Shown here: one piece after another, positions 22,535-31,689 of the stretch | How the letters are laid out: every line of letters begins with the position of its first letter | Numbering within the stretch: the first letter of the stretch is position 1 | DNA from: Linum tenue | Taxonomy: Eukaryota; Streptophyta; Magnoliopsida; Malpighiales; Linaceae | Length of the DNA: 64,000 nt | NCBI GenBank assembly: GCA_946122785.1 | Contig: CAMGYJ010000011.1 | Location: forward strand, 11,718,001 to 11,782,000 | Direction: 5' to 3' | Program-made: the position numbers and the translations under genes | Notes under the pieces: generated by a model | Told to the model about the DNA's origin: nothing | Databases searched by the model: none | What the model saw: the letters and a program-made list of their open reading frames with translations, nothing else

Positions 22535-25500
22535 TTAAAGATCTTTAATTTGGCTTAAGGATCTCAATCCTATTTCTGTGCAGAGTTGGAGAAATCTTTC
22601 ACTTGCCAAAGGTTTAGTTAATAAATCTGCTAGTTGATATTCTGTTTTAATGAATTGAAGCTCGATGTGACCAGCTTGGACAAGCTCTCTGATAAAATGG
22701 TATTTAATTTCAATGTGTTTGGTTCTAGAGTGTTGTACTGGATTTTTGGTCATACTTATTGTACTTGTGTTGTCACAGCATACTTGAATGTTGTTAAACT
22801 TAAATCCATAATCTGAAAGTTGTGCCTTCATCCACATTATTTGTGCACAACAACTTCCAGCAGCCATATACTCTGCCTCGGCTGTGGAGAGTGCTACCGC
22901 ACCTTGTTTTTTACTAAACCATGACACGAGTGATGAACCAAGAATTTGAATTGTTCCAGTTGTGCTCTTTCTATCTACTAGACTTCCCCCAAAGTCTGAG
23001 TCACTGTATCCAATTAATTCAAATGCATCAGTTACAGGGTACCACAGTCCAATATCTAAGGTTCCCTTAAGATACCTAAAAATTCTTTTAACAGCCTTGA
23101 AATGGCTCTCTCTAGGTTTTGATTGAAACCTTGCGCACAAACCTACACTAAATTGGATATCAGGTCGACTTGCTGTTAAATACAGTAGTGAGCCTATCAT
23201 CCCTCTGTACTTCTTTTCACAGAAAGGAGTTCCCCCTTCATCCTTGTCTAGTTTCAAATTTGTGGCCATAGGGGTTGTACTAGGGTTTACTGAGTGCATA
23301 TCAAATTTCTTAAGCATTGATTCAGTATACTTTGTTTGACTAATGAATATCCCTGAGTCTAATTGCTTAATTTGCAACCCTAGAAAGTGAGATAGCTCAC
23401 CCATCATGCTCATCTCAAATTCTGACTTCATCAAGTTACTAAACTTGGTGCTCATAGATGAATTAGTTGATCCAAAAACTATGTCATCAACGTAGATTTG
23501 CACAATTAATGTATCACTGTTTTCTTTCTTGATAAATAAAGTTTTATCAACATTTCCTTGAATGAAGCCTTCTGTTCTTAAGAATGATGAGAGTTTTTCA
23601 AACCAAGCTCTGGGGGCTTGTTTTAATCCATAAAGTGCCTTAGACAGTTTGTATACATGATCAGGATATTTATGGTCAACAAAACCTGGTGGTTGACTCA
23701 CGTATACTTCTTCTTTTAATTCTCCATTTAGAAATGCACTTTTTACGTCCATTTGATATAATGGAATTTTCATGAAACACGCGAATGCACATAACATTCT
23801 AATTGATTCTATCCTTGCAACAGGGGCAAATGATTCTTCAAAATCAATCCCTTCTTCTTGCAAGTAACCTTGAGCTACAAGTCTTGCTTTATTTTTAGTG
23901 ATTTCCCCTTCTTCATTAGTTTTGTTTCTAAAAACCCATTTTGTTCCTATGATTAATTTATTTAGTGGCCGAGGAACAAGTTCCCAGACTTGTAATCTAG
24001 CAAACTGAACAAGTTCCTCTTGCATTGCATCTAACCATTTATCATCTAAAAGAGCTTCTTTATAGTTTCTTGGCTCAATCATTGAAACGAGGGCATACTG
24101 ACCTGGTTGATACTTACTTCTGGTGTGTATCCCAGCATGAAGTTGTCCAATGATTTGTGAAGGTGGATGTCTCTTTTGGATGTGTGGAGGCGCCTGTCTT
24201 TCTTCTTCTTCTATTTTCCCATCATCTGCTGTTTCATTTTTGCCTTTTTCAGCTGATTCTGGTGGGGAATCTTTGAATTCATCTTCAGGTTTATCTTCCT
24301 CATTAGATATGGGAAACAGCAAGCTTATACTTTCTGCAGAAACTTTGTTAGAATTCCCAGATTCATCAAATTTAACAAATACAGATTCCTCGACTCTTTT
24401 GGACCTTAGGTTATAAATTCTGTAAGCCTGTCCTTTAAGTGAGTATCCCAGAAATATACCTTGATCAGACTTTGAATCAAACTTATATAAGTGATCTTTG
24501 GTATTCAAGATAAAACATTTACATCCAAAAGGATGAAAATACCCCAAGTTAGGCTGTTTATGTTTTAGAATCTCATAGGGCGTTTTGTTGATGATTTTTC
24601 TGATCAAGACTCTGTTTATTACATATACAGCAGTCATAACAGCTTCTCCCCAAAGAAACTTGGGTGTTCCATATTCAAGTAGCATTGTTCTTGCTGTTTC
24701 TATGATGGTCCTATTTTTTCGTTCAGCTACACCATTCTGTTGTGGTGTTCTTGGTGCTGAAAACGTGTGATTAATGCCTCTGTCATTACAGAGTTCACTA
24801 AACATATCAGAAATGAATTCCCCTCCGTTGTCACTTCTAATTGTTTTAATTCCATTCTTGGATTCATTTGATATGAGGTTTATAAAGCTTTTGAAATGAC
24901 CAAAGGTTTCATCTTTTGATGCAAGAAGGTAAACCCAGGTATATCTGGAAAAGTCATCTACTAGAACAAAAGCATAGGACTTACCACCTAAGCTTACTAC
25001 ATTTGTTGGTCCAAAGAGATCCATGTGGATTAACTCATAAGGTTCTGACGTAGTAATGTCCTTTTTCGATTTAAAACTCTTTTTAACTAGTTTTCCTCCA
25101 ACACAAGCATCACAGAAAAACTTTGAGTTTTCTTTTAACAAAGGGATTCCTCGGGCTGAATTTGTTCTAGAAAGTTTTGATAACTTTGAGAGACTTATAT
25201 GGCCTAGTTTCCTATGCCATAACATTTCTAGGTCACATTGCTTAGCTTGAAAACATGTTTCATTAAACGAACTCAGACAGTTTAAGTCAACCACATACAT
25301 ATTATCTTTCTTAATTCCACTAAACAGCAACTTATTATCCTTTATTCTAATGATTTCACATGAGGAAGACTCAAACACAACTTTGTTTTCAGAGTTGCAC
25401 AGTTGACTGATAGACAGCAGGTTATGCTTAAGACCTTTAACAAACAACACATCTTTAATAGTTGGGAGGGGATTCTTACCAATTGTCCCATTTCCCATAA

Positions 25501-25645
25501 TAATCCCTACATGATCATCACCAAATACGACCTTACCTCCTCTTTTATAGCTTAAATAAGAAAAAAGTTCCTTTTTACCTGTCATGTGGTGGGAGCAACC
25601 ACTGTCGAGATACCATGTATTCACATTTTCTCCCTCATTCTGCAA
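22535..25645 (-). CDS. Copia pol polyprotein (PR-IN-RT-RNaseH)
   Basis: The open frame is 1,036 codons. Visible in order are aspartic protease ([13 protein letters not shown] near residue 10-25), GAG-pre-integrase zinc motif (WHRKLGHIS, about 142), integrase core (HMDLFGP about 207, RSDNGGEF about 270, [14 protein letters not shown] about 298), reverse transcriptase ([30 protein letters not shown] about 665, [10 protein letters not shown] about 745) and RNase H ([17 protein letters not shown]). This domain order defines Ty1/copia. The frame has no ATG near its start. The first codon listed is TTG, and a TGA lies just upstream in frame, two bases after the gag stop. Expression must therefore use splicing, frameshifting or reinitiation. 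All catalytic motifs look intact. Confidence 0.93.
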   Translation of the reverse strand: MQNEGENVNTWYLDSGCSHHMTGKKELFSYLSYKRGGKVVFGDDHVGIIMGNGTIGKNPLPTIKDVLFVKGLKHNLLSISQLCNSENKVVFESSSCEIIRIKDNKLLFSGIKKDNMYVVDLNCLSSFNETCFQAKQCDLEMLWHRKLGHISLSKLSKLSRTNSARGIPLLKENSKFFCDACVGGKLVKKSFKSKKDITTSEPYELIHMDLFGPTNVVSLGGKSYAFVLVDDFSRYTWVYLLASKDETFGHFKSFINLISNESKNGIKTIRSDNGGEFISDMFSELCNDRGINHTFSAPRTPQQNGVAERKNRTIIETARTMLLEYGTPKFLWGEAVMTAVYVINRVLIRKIINKTPYEILKHKQPNLGYFHPFGCKCFILNTKDHLYKFDSKSDQGIFLGYSLKGQAYRIYNLRSKRVEESVFVKFDESGNSNKVSAESISLLFPISNEEDKPEDEFKDSPPESAEKGKNETADDGKIEEEERQAPPHIQKRHPPSQIIGQLHAGIHTRSKYQPGQYALVSMIEPRNYKEALLDDKWLDAMQEELVQFARLQVWELVPRPLNKLIIGTKWVFRNKTNEEGEITKNKARLVAQGYLQEEGIDFEESFAPVARIESIRMLCAFACFMKIPLYQMDVKSAFLNGELKEEVYVSQPPGFVDHKYPDHVYKLSKALYGLKQAPRAWFEKLSSFLRTEGFIQGNVDKTLFIKKENSDTLIVQIYVDDIVFGSTNSSMSTKFSNLMKSEFEMSMMGELSHFLGLQIKQLDSGIFISQTKYTESMLKKFDMHSVNPSTTPMATNLKLDKDEGGTPFCEKKYRGMIGSLLYLTASRPDIQFSVGLCARFQSKPRESHFKAVKRIFRYLKGTLDIGLWYPVTDAFELIGYSDSDFGGSLVDRKSTTGTIQILGSSLVSWFSKKQGAVALSTAEAEYMAAGSCCAQIMWMKAQLSDYGFKFNNIQVCCDNTSTISMTKNPVQHSRTKHIEIKYHFIRELVQAGHIELQFIKTEYQLADLLTKPLASERFLQLCTEIGLRSLSQIKDL

Positions 25646-25649
25646 TCAA

Positions 25650-27350
25650 TCAAATATTAGTGCATTTTGGTACCCAAAATGTTTTGGATACTCTTGCTTT
25701 CTTGGGATATAAATCATAGCAAAACTTTGCTACATGTCCTCTTCTTTTGCAGAAAGAACAGGTGAAGATTACAGGATATTTTGCAAATTTTTTGTGCACA
25801 GTGGCTTGAGTTTGAGAGAGATTTCTGTTTTCAAATCCACCTTTCTCTTGTTTCAAGAAAACTGTGTTGTTCTTGCAAGTACTTCTTAACCTCTGATTCT
25901 CATTTTTAAGTTCAAAAACATGTTTGTTAAGTTCATTGTTCCAGTCACTTTGAATACTCAAATTTCTCTTTAAAACAATGATTTCCTCCTTTTGAGCTTG
26001 ATAATCAGTCATAAGCATGCAATATTTACTTTTTAGCCTCTTACATTCTTCTTGAAGATTAGTTAGCTCATGCAGAAATTCAGTTTTTAGTTCTGTTACA
26101 TCCGAGCCTGAGTCTGAAATTACCTGATAGTTTGAGGGCACTAGTGGACTGTGGCTGCATGAAGACTGACTGTCACTTTCATCTCTGGTGGCAAAGGCCA
26201 TATATGCTAGATTCTTCACTTCTTGCTCTTCTTCTGAGCTATAATCGCTCCAGGAGGCTGCAAGTGCTTTTTCTTTTGCTCTGGTAGGGCACCTTGATCT
26301 CATGTGACCTGCCTTTCCACACTTAAAACAAATGGTCAAATCTTTTTCATTGGAAGACCTCACGTCTTCCTTATCAGATCTGAACCTTTCTCGACCTTCA
26401 GAGGGTCTTTCATAAGTCTTAGAGGTATTTTTATCAAAGTAGCTCCTATTTGACACATATTTATCATTAGTTTTTGGAGTTCTTTCAGTGCCTTCTCTAT
26501 CTCTTTTAAGATCATAAGAGTTGTTGTTAAAGCCTCTCGAATCATTAAATGATCTTCTTGCCTGAAAGTCTCTTTTCATTTTGAGCATTCGATGAAACTT
26601 CCTACTTACCAAGGCAAATTCTTTCTCAAATTCTTCTCCCATGTCAATTTCAGAATCACTATCACATTCTTGTGCCTTAAATGCTATGACCTTTCTTTTT
26701 CTGTGATCATCTTTATTCATTTGTATGATCACTTCTTCGTGACTTAGCAAGGATCCTATCAGCCTTTCTATAGATAGAACTCTTAGATCTTTGGCCTCTT
26801 CTATTGCAGTTCGTTTGGGCAACCATTCTCTAGGTAAACTCCTCAATATTTTTCTAACTAAGTCCTTTGTTTCAAAGATTTTTCCTAATCCTTTTAACCT
26901 GTTTATTAAATCATTGAATCTTTTATACATACTAGAAATTGATTCACCAGAATTCATTTCAAACGATTCATATTCATTCAATAACACATCTATTCTACTT
27001 TCCTTTACCTCAGATGTGCCTTCATGAGTGGTTTGGAGCGACTCCCATATTTCCTTTGCTGATTCACATTGAGCCACTTGACTTCTTTCCTCAGGTGACA
27101 GGGCTGAGAATAGGATATGCATGGCTCTTGAATCAAGTTGGGAGGAAACCTTTTGATCTTCCTTCCAATCTTCTTCATTCTCATCGTCCACAGGAACTGG
27201 TCCTTTTCTTACAACTGCCCACAGTTCTCCATCCACTCCACGCAGGTAGATCCTCATCCTTTTCTTCCAGACGGTGTAATCTGTTCCATCAAACCATGGA
27301 GGGTTTGTGTTTGCTGAGTAAGCTACACCATTTGAAGTTGATCCAGACAT
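25650..27350 (-). CDS. Copia gag protein
   Basis: 566 codons from the ATG at 27350. The N-terminal half is a UBN2/copia gag domain (PPWFDGTDYTVWKKRM near residue 18; KEIWESLQ; ILRSLP). Two zinc knuckles follow: CFKCGKAGHMRSRC near residue 340 and CSFCKRRGHVAKFC near residue 530, both C-X2-C-X4-H-X4-C. Between them is a long charged segment with coiled-coil character (about 430-490). The length and the two separated knuckles fit Sirevirus gag. The stop is a TGA at 25652-25650. The protein should form the cytoplasmic virus-like particle. Confidence 0.92.
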   Translation of the reverse strand: MSGSTSNGVAYSANTNPPWFDGTDYTVWKKRMRIYLRGVDGELWAVVRKGPVPVDDENEEDWKEDQKVSSQLDSRAMHILFSALSPEERSQVAQCESAKEIWESLQTTHEGTSEVKESRIDVLLNEYESFEMNSGESISSMYKRFNDLINRLKGLGKIFETKDLVRKILRSLPREWLPKRTAIEEAKDLRVLSIERLIGSLLSHEEVIIQMNKDDHRKRKVIAFKAQECDSDSEIDMGEEFEKEFALVSRKFHRMLKMKRDFQARRSFNDSRGFNNNSYDLKRDREGTERTPKTNDKYVSNRSYFDKNTSKTYERPSEGRERFRSDKEDVRSSNEKDLTICFKCGKAGHMRSRCPTRAKEKALAASWSDYSSEEEQEVKNLAYMAFATRDESDSQSSCSHSPLVPSNYQVISDSGSDVTELKTEFLHELTNLQEECKRLKSKYCMLMTDYQAQKEEIIVLKRNLSIQSDWNNELNKHVFELKNENQRLRSTCKNNTVFLKQEKGGFENRNLSQTQATVHKKFAKYPVIFTCSFCKRRGHVAKFCYDLYPKKARVSKTFWVPKCTNI

Positions 27351-27395
27351 CTTAAGATCTTTCCCTTTGGCGACTGTAAGTCCTTCAAAGAGCCT

Positions 27396-27407
27396 GCTCT
27401 GATACCA
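27396..27407 (-). promoter_or_regulatory. Primer-binding site (initiator tRNA-Met type)
   Basis: On the minus strand TGGTATCAGAGC starts two bases inside the 5' LTR. This is the classic plant copia primer-binding site, complementary to the 3' end of tRNA-Met. Confidence 0.92.
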
Positions 27408-27409
27408 AT

Positions 27410-28034
27410 TGTTAAATCAGAGTGTGATATGATTTAAACAATAATCAACTCTTGAACTGAAAATGCGACTTTTATTTGAATGAAAATGTTCAGTACAAGC
27501 AACACTAAGCCAAGCCAAGCAGCTTGGCTCTTTTGAACAGAGAAACAGAAAATCACTCGACAATCACTCACTCCCCAAGATTGAACCGCCCAGTACAAAC
27601 AGATACCCTGCGATTCTTTCTACTGGAATGAAAATACCCTTTTGATCTAAATTGAAAGAAATCCTCAACCCAGAAGTTCTCACAATTCCCTCTCAAAAGT
27701 ACAATCTATACAGTTTGAAGAACATACATCTTTATACTAAGGGGAGAAGCAGACCGTTACCTAGAATCAGTCTTGCAGTAGCCTAAATGATGTTTCTCGC
27801 ATAGAGTCGGTGCGAGGAGGAGCGGGATATAGGAAAGCTAGGGATTTCGAGAGAAGAAGAGAGGCAAAATGATCGAGATTGCTGGTCTGTGATCAGCAAG
27901 CGAGGAGTCCAGAAGTTGACTTCGAAGGATGATCTCTTAGGCCAAAACGACGTCACTTTGTTATGGGAGAGGACGAACCAAAACGTCGACGTGTGGATTT
28001 AGTTTGCAAGTAGAGGAGTCGTTTTGGGTCAACA
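27410..28034 (-). repeat. 5' LTR of the copia element
   Basis: 625 bp, promoter-bearing LTR for the minus-strand element. It is followed on the right by the TATTT target duplication. Confidence 0.95.
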
Positions 28035-28336
28035 TATTTGGTTTTACCCGAACCCGAATCGTATAACCCAGGCCCGGACCGGACTGAGACCGGATAGTAA
28101 ACAATCCAATCTCATATTCGGGCTTAGATTTGAGGTAAAAACCCGGGTAAAGACCGGATAAGAGACCCCCAACACCTAAAATCAAGATCAAATTAGGACC
28201 GGACAAGGTCAAGATCGGACCGAATCAAGTCTAGACTATATCTAATCCAATCTTTGATCCTTATATACCGAAAAGACCGGACTGGGACCAGATCAATTTA
28301 ATCCAATTTAACCAGACCGGACTGTATAGCCACCCA

Positions 28337-28575
28337 TACTAGCCCTGCATCATTTTAGGTTTCGTAACCTGAATTCCTGAACTACACCAATATTCGATGC
28401 AGATTAGTCTGAATCAACTACATGTCCGCTCGTTATTTGAACACTAGTCGAAAACCCATAGGTACATCCCTCAAAACTAGGAAAAGAATGACGATTCATC
28501 CGTTCACCGTTAGTGCATGGTCATCAAAGACAAGGAAATAACATAGATAGTTCTAAGTATTCTCTTTAGGTGAGA
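28337..28575. other. Spacer between two MITE copies
   Basis: No gene or repeat recognised. Confidence 0.4.
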
Positions 28576-28974
28576 CTAGGTTGGCTATTTGGTCCGGGTT
28601 ATTTGGGTTTATCCGAAACCGGATCGTATAACTCGGATCGGTATCGGATCGAACTCGGATAGCAAACAATCCAATCCAATTTTCGGGGTTAGATTTGAGG
28701 TAAAAAATCGTTTGCGACTGGATTGAAAACCGGATAAAGACCGAATAAGAGAACCCAACACTCAAAATTTAACCAACTCCTCACCCTTTGAGTCCTCAGG
28801 TGACTCAAATCCCCACAAGCTCAATCTAAAATCAAGACCGAATTGGGACCGGACTGGTTTAAAACCGGACTGTATCCAATCCAATTTTTGATCTTTTATA
28901 TTCCTGAAAAGACCGAACTGGGACTGAATCAATTCGGACCAATTTAACCGGATCGGACCGTATAACCACCCTAG
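28576..28974. mobile_element. MITE copy B, intact sister of copy A
   Basis: The ends are CTAGGTTGGCTATTTGGTCC and, inverted, CTAGGGTGGTTATACGGTCC. The interior has the same ACCGGACTGGGACC-type phrases as copy A. About 400 bp, non-coding. The target duplication is ambiguous (CTA or TA), so the superfamily is left open. Confidence 0.7.
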
Positions 28975-30134
28975 CTGAAACTAAGATCTTGTTTTTACTT
29001 CATAATTATCTTCTGCCGTCGTTATTGGATTCCATCCCTTATATAGGAGAAGCAATGAAGTTGTTTGTGGACTGGAGGACTAACATTCAGTATATACTCG
29101 TCAATCTCTTAATCTAATCGACGAGATAATTATATCGACCAAATCAGCTAATGTGATAATACCATCTGATTCATCAAAAAAGATAATACCTTCTAAACCC
29201 ACTTGGGTATCCGACTACATAAGGGAGGAATCACTCACGGGAGAAGATTGAGGAGGAGAGGGGAAAATTTATTAGGATTGAAAATTTGAGAGTAGTGAAA
29301 TAGTAAGGGGAAATTGGTGTTCATATTTGAAGGGAAAAAGATACACAATAAATGTAAGTTATCTTCATTCTAACCATGTAAGTTATCTTCATGGATTGCA
29401 TGGCTTAACGTGTGCACGGCCTTCAAATCTTGGTCTGATGGATTCAACAAGATTGTGTATACGTAATACAAGGCTTAGAAAGATTAATGAAACTGAATAA
29501 TAGAACCGCAAATTGACACTACACAATTGAGTACTAAGACTTTAAAGGTTTCCATATCCATCCGTAACCGGATAAAGTAACGGTTAACTTGTGTATTAAA
29601 TCTATTATTGAACTTTTATGTCTCTAAAAAACTTGAGTTACTGTGATCTATTATTTTTTGTCTTATGTGACGGAGAGCTCGTTTATTTGATTCCCAACAC
29701 CCTCGTTTTTTGATTGTGCAAACTTGAAACTCATATGAGTAACTGCCTTGAGTTTGAATGAACGTGTTCATTTGTGATATAAGCTCTATTATCGAACATT
29801 TCCTAACAACTCGACCTTTTGGATTGAACTGAGTTTTATTGTAACTCAATATTTATTAAGCCGGTTGATTTGTATATAATTAATGGTTTCCAAATTGATG
29901 GATACAGCGATTGTACGTACTTCACAAATTCCCGCCATTATTTCCGGCCACAGGGCAGAAGCATCAGGTAGAAACGAAACCCTATGTCTCGAACTTCACC
30001 GTCAGCTCATAAATTTATCTATATGAATACTACTTGTTGCACATACATATATGTATAGTATAGGTCACAATCATCAACTTAGAAAGGTTACTAGCTGGCT
30101 TCAATTTACCAAGCTAGCTAGCTAGAGAGAGCCA
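28975..30134. other. Intergenic stretch 3' of the third ERF gene
   Basis: No coding region is supported. A short direct repeat, GTAAGTTATCTTCAT, occurs at about 29354 and 29378. A (GCTA)n run lies at about 30108-30124, just beyond the ERF stop codon. Confidence 0.45.
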
Positions 30135-30536
30135 TTAATCATCAAAACGGTGGCTCCTCCTCCTGTTCTCTTCTTGCTCCAGCATCTCCTCCAGCAACCT
30201 GTCGTCCAAGTACTCGAACTCCACCACCTGATGAGCCGAAGAAGAAGAAGAAGAAGATGAACCGCGGCGGGCCGAGGCAGCGGATGGGCCCCGGCCCATT
30301 GGGTACTCGTGAGGGAAGTTGAGGACGGCAATGTGGCCTCTCATCGCGTAGGCGGCTCGGTCGTAAGCCCTGGCCGCCTCCTCCGCCGTGTCGAATGTCC
30401 CCAGCCATATCCTCTGCCCGTTCCTCGCCGAGTCGCGTATCTCCGCAGCGAATTTCCCCCACGGACGGTGGCGCACCCCCCGGTACTTCACGTCTCCGAC
30501 GCCGCCGTCATTCTCCGCCGATGATCGGTTCTCCAT
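30135..30536 (-). CDS. AP2/ERF transcription factor, group IX (ERF95-98-like), third gene
   Basis: This intronless frame encodes 133 residues on the opposite strand to the other two ERFs. The AP2/ERF domain spans about residues 17-77 ([13 protein letters not shown] to NFPHEYP) with the ERF-defining AAEIRD segment. A C-terminal [16 protein letters not shown] motif (about 104-119) corresponds to the group IX activation motif. An eight-Ser run separates them, encoded by a (GAA)n tract on the plus strand (about 30238-30259). The AP2 domain differs more from the other two than they differ from each other, so this is an older paralogue. The start at 30536 follows a TATA box by about 80 bp. Expected role: nuclear GCC-box binding regulator in hormone or stress responses. 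Confidence 0.95.
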   Translation of the reverse strand: MENRSSAENDGGVGDVKYRGVRHRPWGKFAAEIRDSARNGQRIWLGTFDTAEEAARAYDRAAYAMRGHIAVLNFPHEYPMGRGPSAASARRGSSSSSSSSAHQVVEFEYLDDRLLEEMLEQEENRRRSHRFDD

Positions 30537-30720
30537 AGGAAGCTAAGTGAGTAAAAGAAGGGTGGTGGTGGTTTTGTGAGTGGTGCATGGCTAAGTGCGG
30601 TGCTTAGCTTTGTTTATTTATACACGTTAAAATAAGTGGAGGGACGTAACTATGATTGGTCCACGTGGAGGATCGTGTGGCTTGGCGTTATTGACACGTG
30701 GTGGTTTGAAGGTCTTGAGT
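30537..30720 (-). promoter_or_regulatory. Promoter of the third ERF: TATA box and two G-boxes
   Basis: On the minus strand TATAAATAAA (30622-30613) is the likely TATA box. Two CACGTG palindromes, at 30662-30667 and 30695-30700, lie about 40-80 bp upstream of it. CACGTG in an ACGTGG context is the core of G-box/ABRE elements bound by bZIP and bHLH factors such as MYC2 or ABFs. Responsiveness is inferred. Confidence 0.7.
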
Positions 30721-31445
30721 CCATTGTATCTGGATGGTCAAGCTGATGGCTTTGATCGAAGAAGAGGAAGCCGAGTTGGGTTGGGTCGGGTCCAACCCGC
30801 CATGACCTTTTTCTCCGTTCAATATTCTTCTGCATGTCCTGCCTTTATTGTGTTACTGCTGATTTATTTTATTATATAATATTCATTCTCCTTCAAAGTT
30901 TGATTTTCTGGTCCTATTTTGGTAATAATAATATTTGAGTTTTATTTTTTTATTAATACCACTAACTAGCTTGTAGCTCGATCTGATTGATGACGTGGCG
31001 CACACAGTTTCTTGTTATCATCACTAGCTGGTCATATAGAAGATGTAATCAGTCCTCGCCCACTGATATGGGATCCGATTGGTTACTAATAGAATCAGCA
31101 GGTTCATATTTTAGAGTATATTATAATAAACATAGTTTAGATAAACATTTTTTAATGAGTATGTATGTCTTAAGTTTGCAACTGTCACGGTTGGAGACTT
31201 GGATTATTCGTCTATGCAAACAAAATAACTGTCGTTATTGGAGTAGGTAATTAAATTTATTAAAAAAAATATGAAACAACCCCAAGTAGTCGTAGTCGAG
31301 GTCGAGGTTGATCATCATGAATGAGGAAATTCTTCGATTTCTTTCTAGCCTTATGGATCAACGGAAATTAATGAAACAAAAAAACATACATGTGCGATAT
31401 AAAATTTTTGGAGAGGTGTTTCATGTTCGCAAATTAGGCCCAATG
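30721..31445. other. Intergenic stretch upstream of the third ERF
   Basis: AT-rich, with no gene that I can support. The open frames at 30987-31250 and 31308-31577 match no family. Confidence 0.4.
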
Positions 31446-31689
31446 TTATTAGCCCAACTTTGTAATTGTAGTTGTAAGCCTAGTAAAGCTTGTCATTCTT
31501 CTCTAGCCGATGAGTGTAGGGTTGCCAAAGGAGGAGGGAGAAAAAACCTAATAATAATTGCAGCTCCGAGAGTATAAACTCTCTCGCGGACTAGCCCCGT
31601 TATCAAGGAAATCACGTAAATTGATGTGTCGTTTATTTGTCCTGTACAGTTAAGTTCGGTTAAGTCAACATGGTATCAAGGGTTTCGGC

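Larger units (their letters stand above)
20262..28034 (-). mobile_element. Young Sirevirus-like Ty1/copia LTR retrotransposon with a third ORF
   Basis: This complete 7,773-bp element is on the minus strand. Its LTRs are 20262-20886 and 27410-28034 (625 bp each, TG…CA) with a TATTT target duplication at 20257-20261 and 28035-28039. Order in the sense direction: LTR, primer-binding site, gag (27350-25650), pol in copia order PR-IN-RT-RNaseH (25645-22535), third ORF (22170-21157), polypurine tract, LTR. A long gag with two zinc knuckles and coiled-coil texture, plus an extra ORF between pol and the 3' LTR, match the Sirevirus (SIRE/Maximus) lineage. No nonsense or frameshift change is seen inside the three main ORFs. 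Confidence 0.93.
20235..28336. mobile_element. MITE copy A, split by a retrotransposon
   Basis: The left piece (20235-20261, AGGGTTGGCTATTTGGTCC) and right piece (28040-28336) belong together once the retrotransposon and one TATTT copy are removed. The right end, inverted, reads GGGTGGCTATACAGTCC, giving imperfect TIRs. The interior is rich in ACCGGACTG-type phrases. It is a sister of the intact copy at 28576-28974. Confidence 0.7.

Noticed and set aside
25620..25680. A 34-bp intron (GTACCA…GCAG) joining gag and pol directly
   Set aside because: Too short for plant splicing. If the acceptor is used, the donor must lie further upstream.
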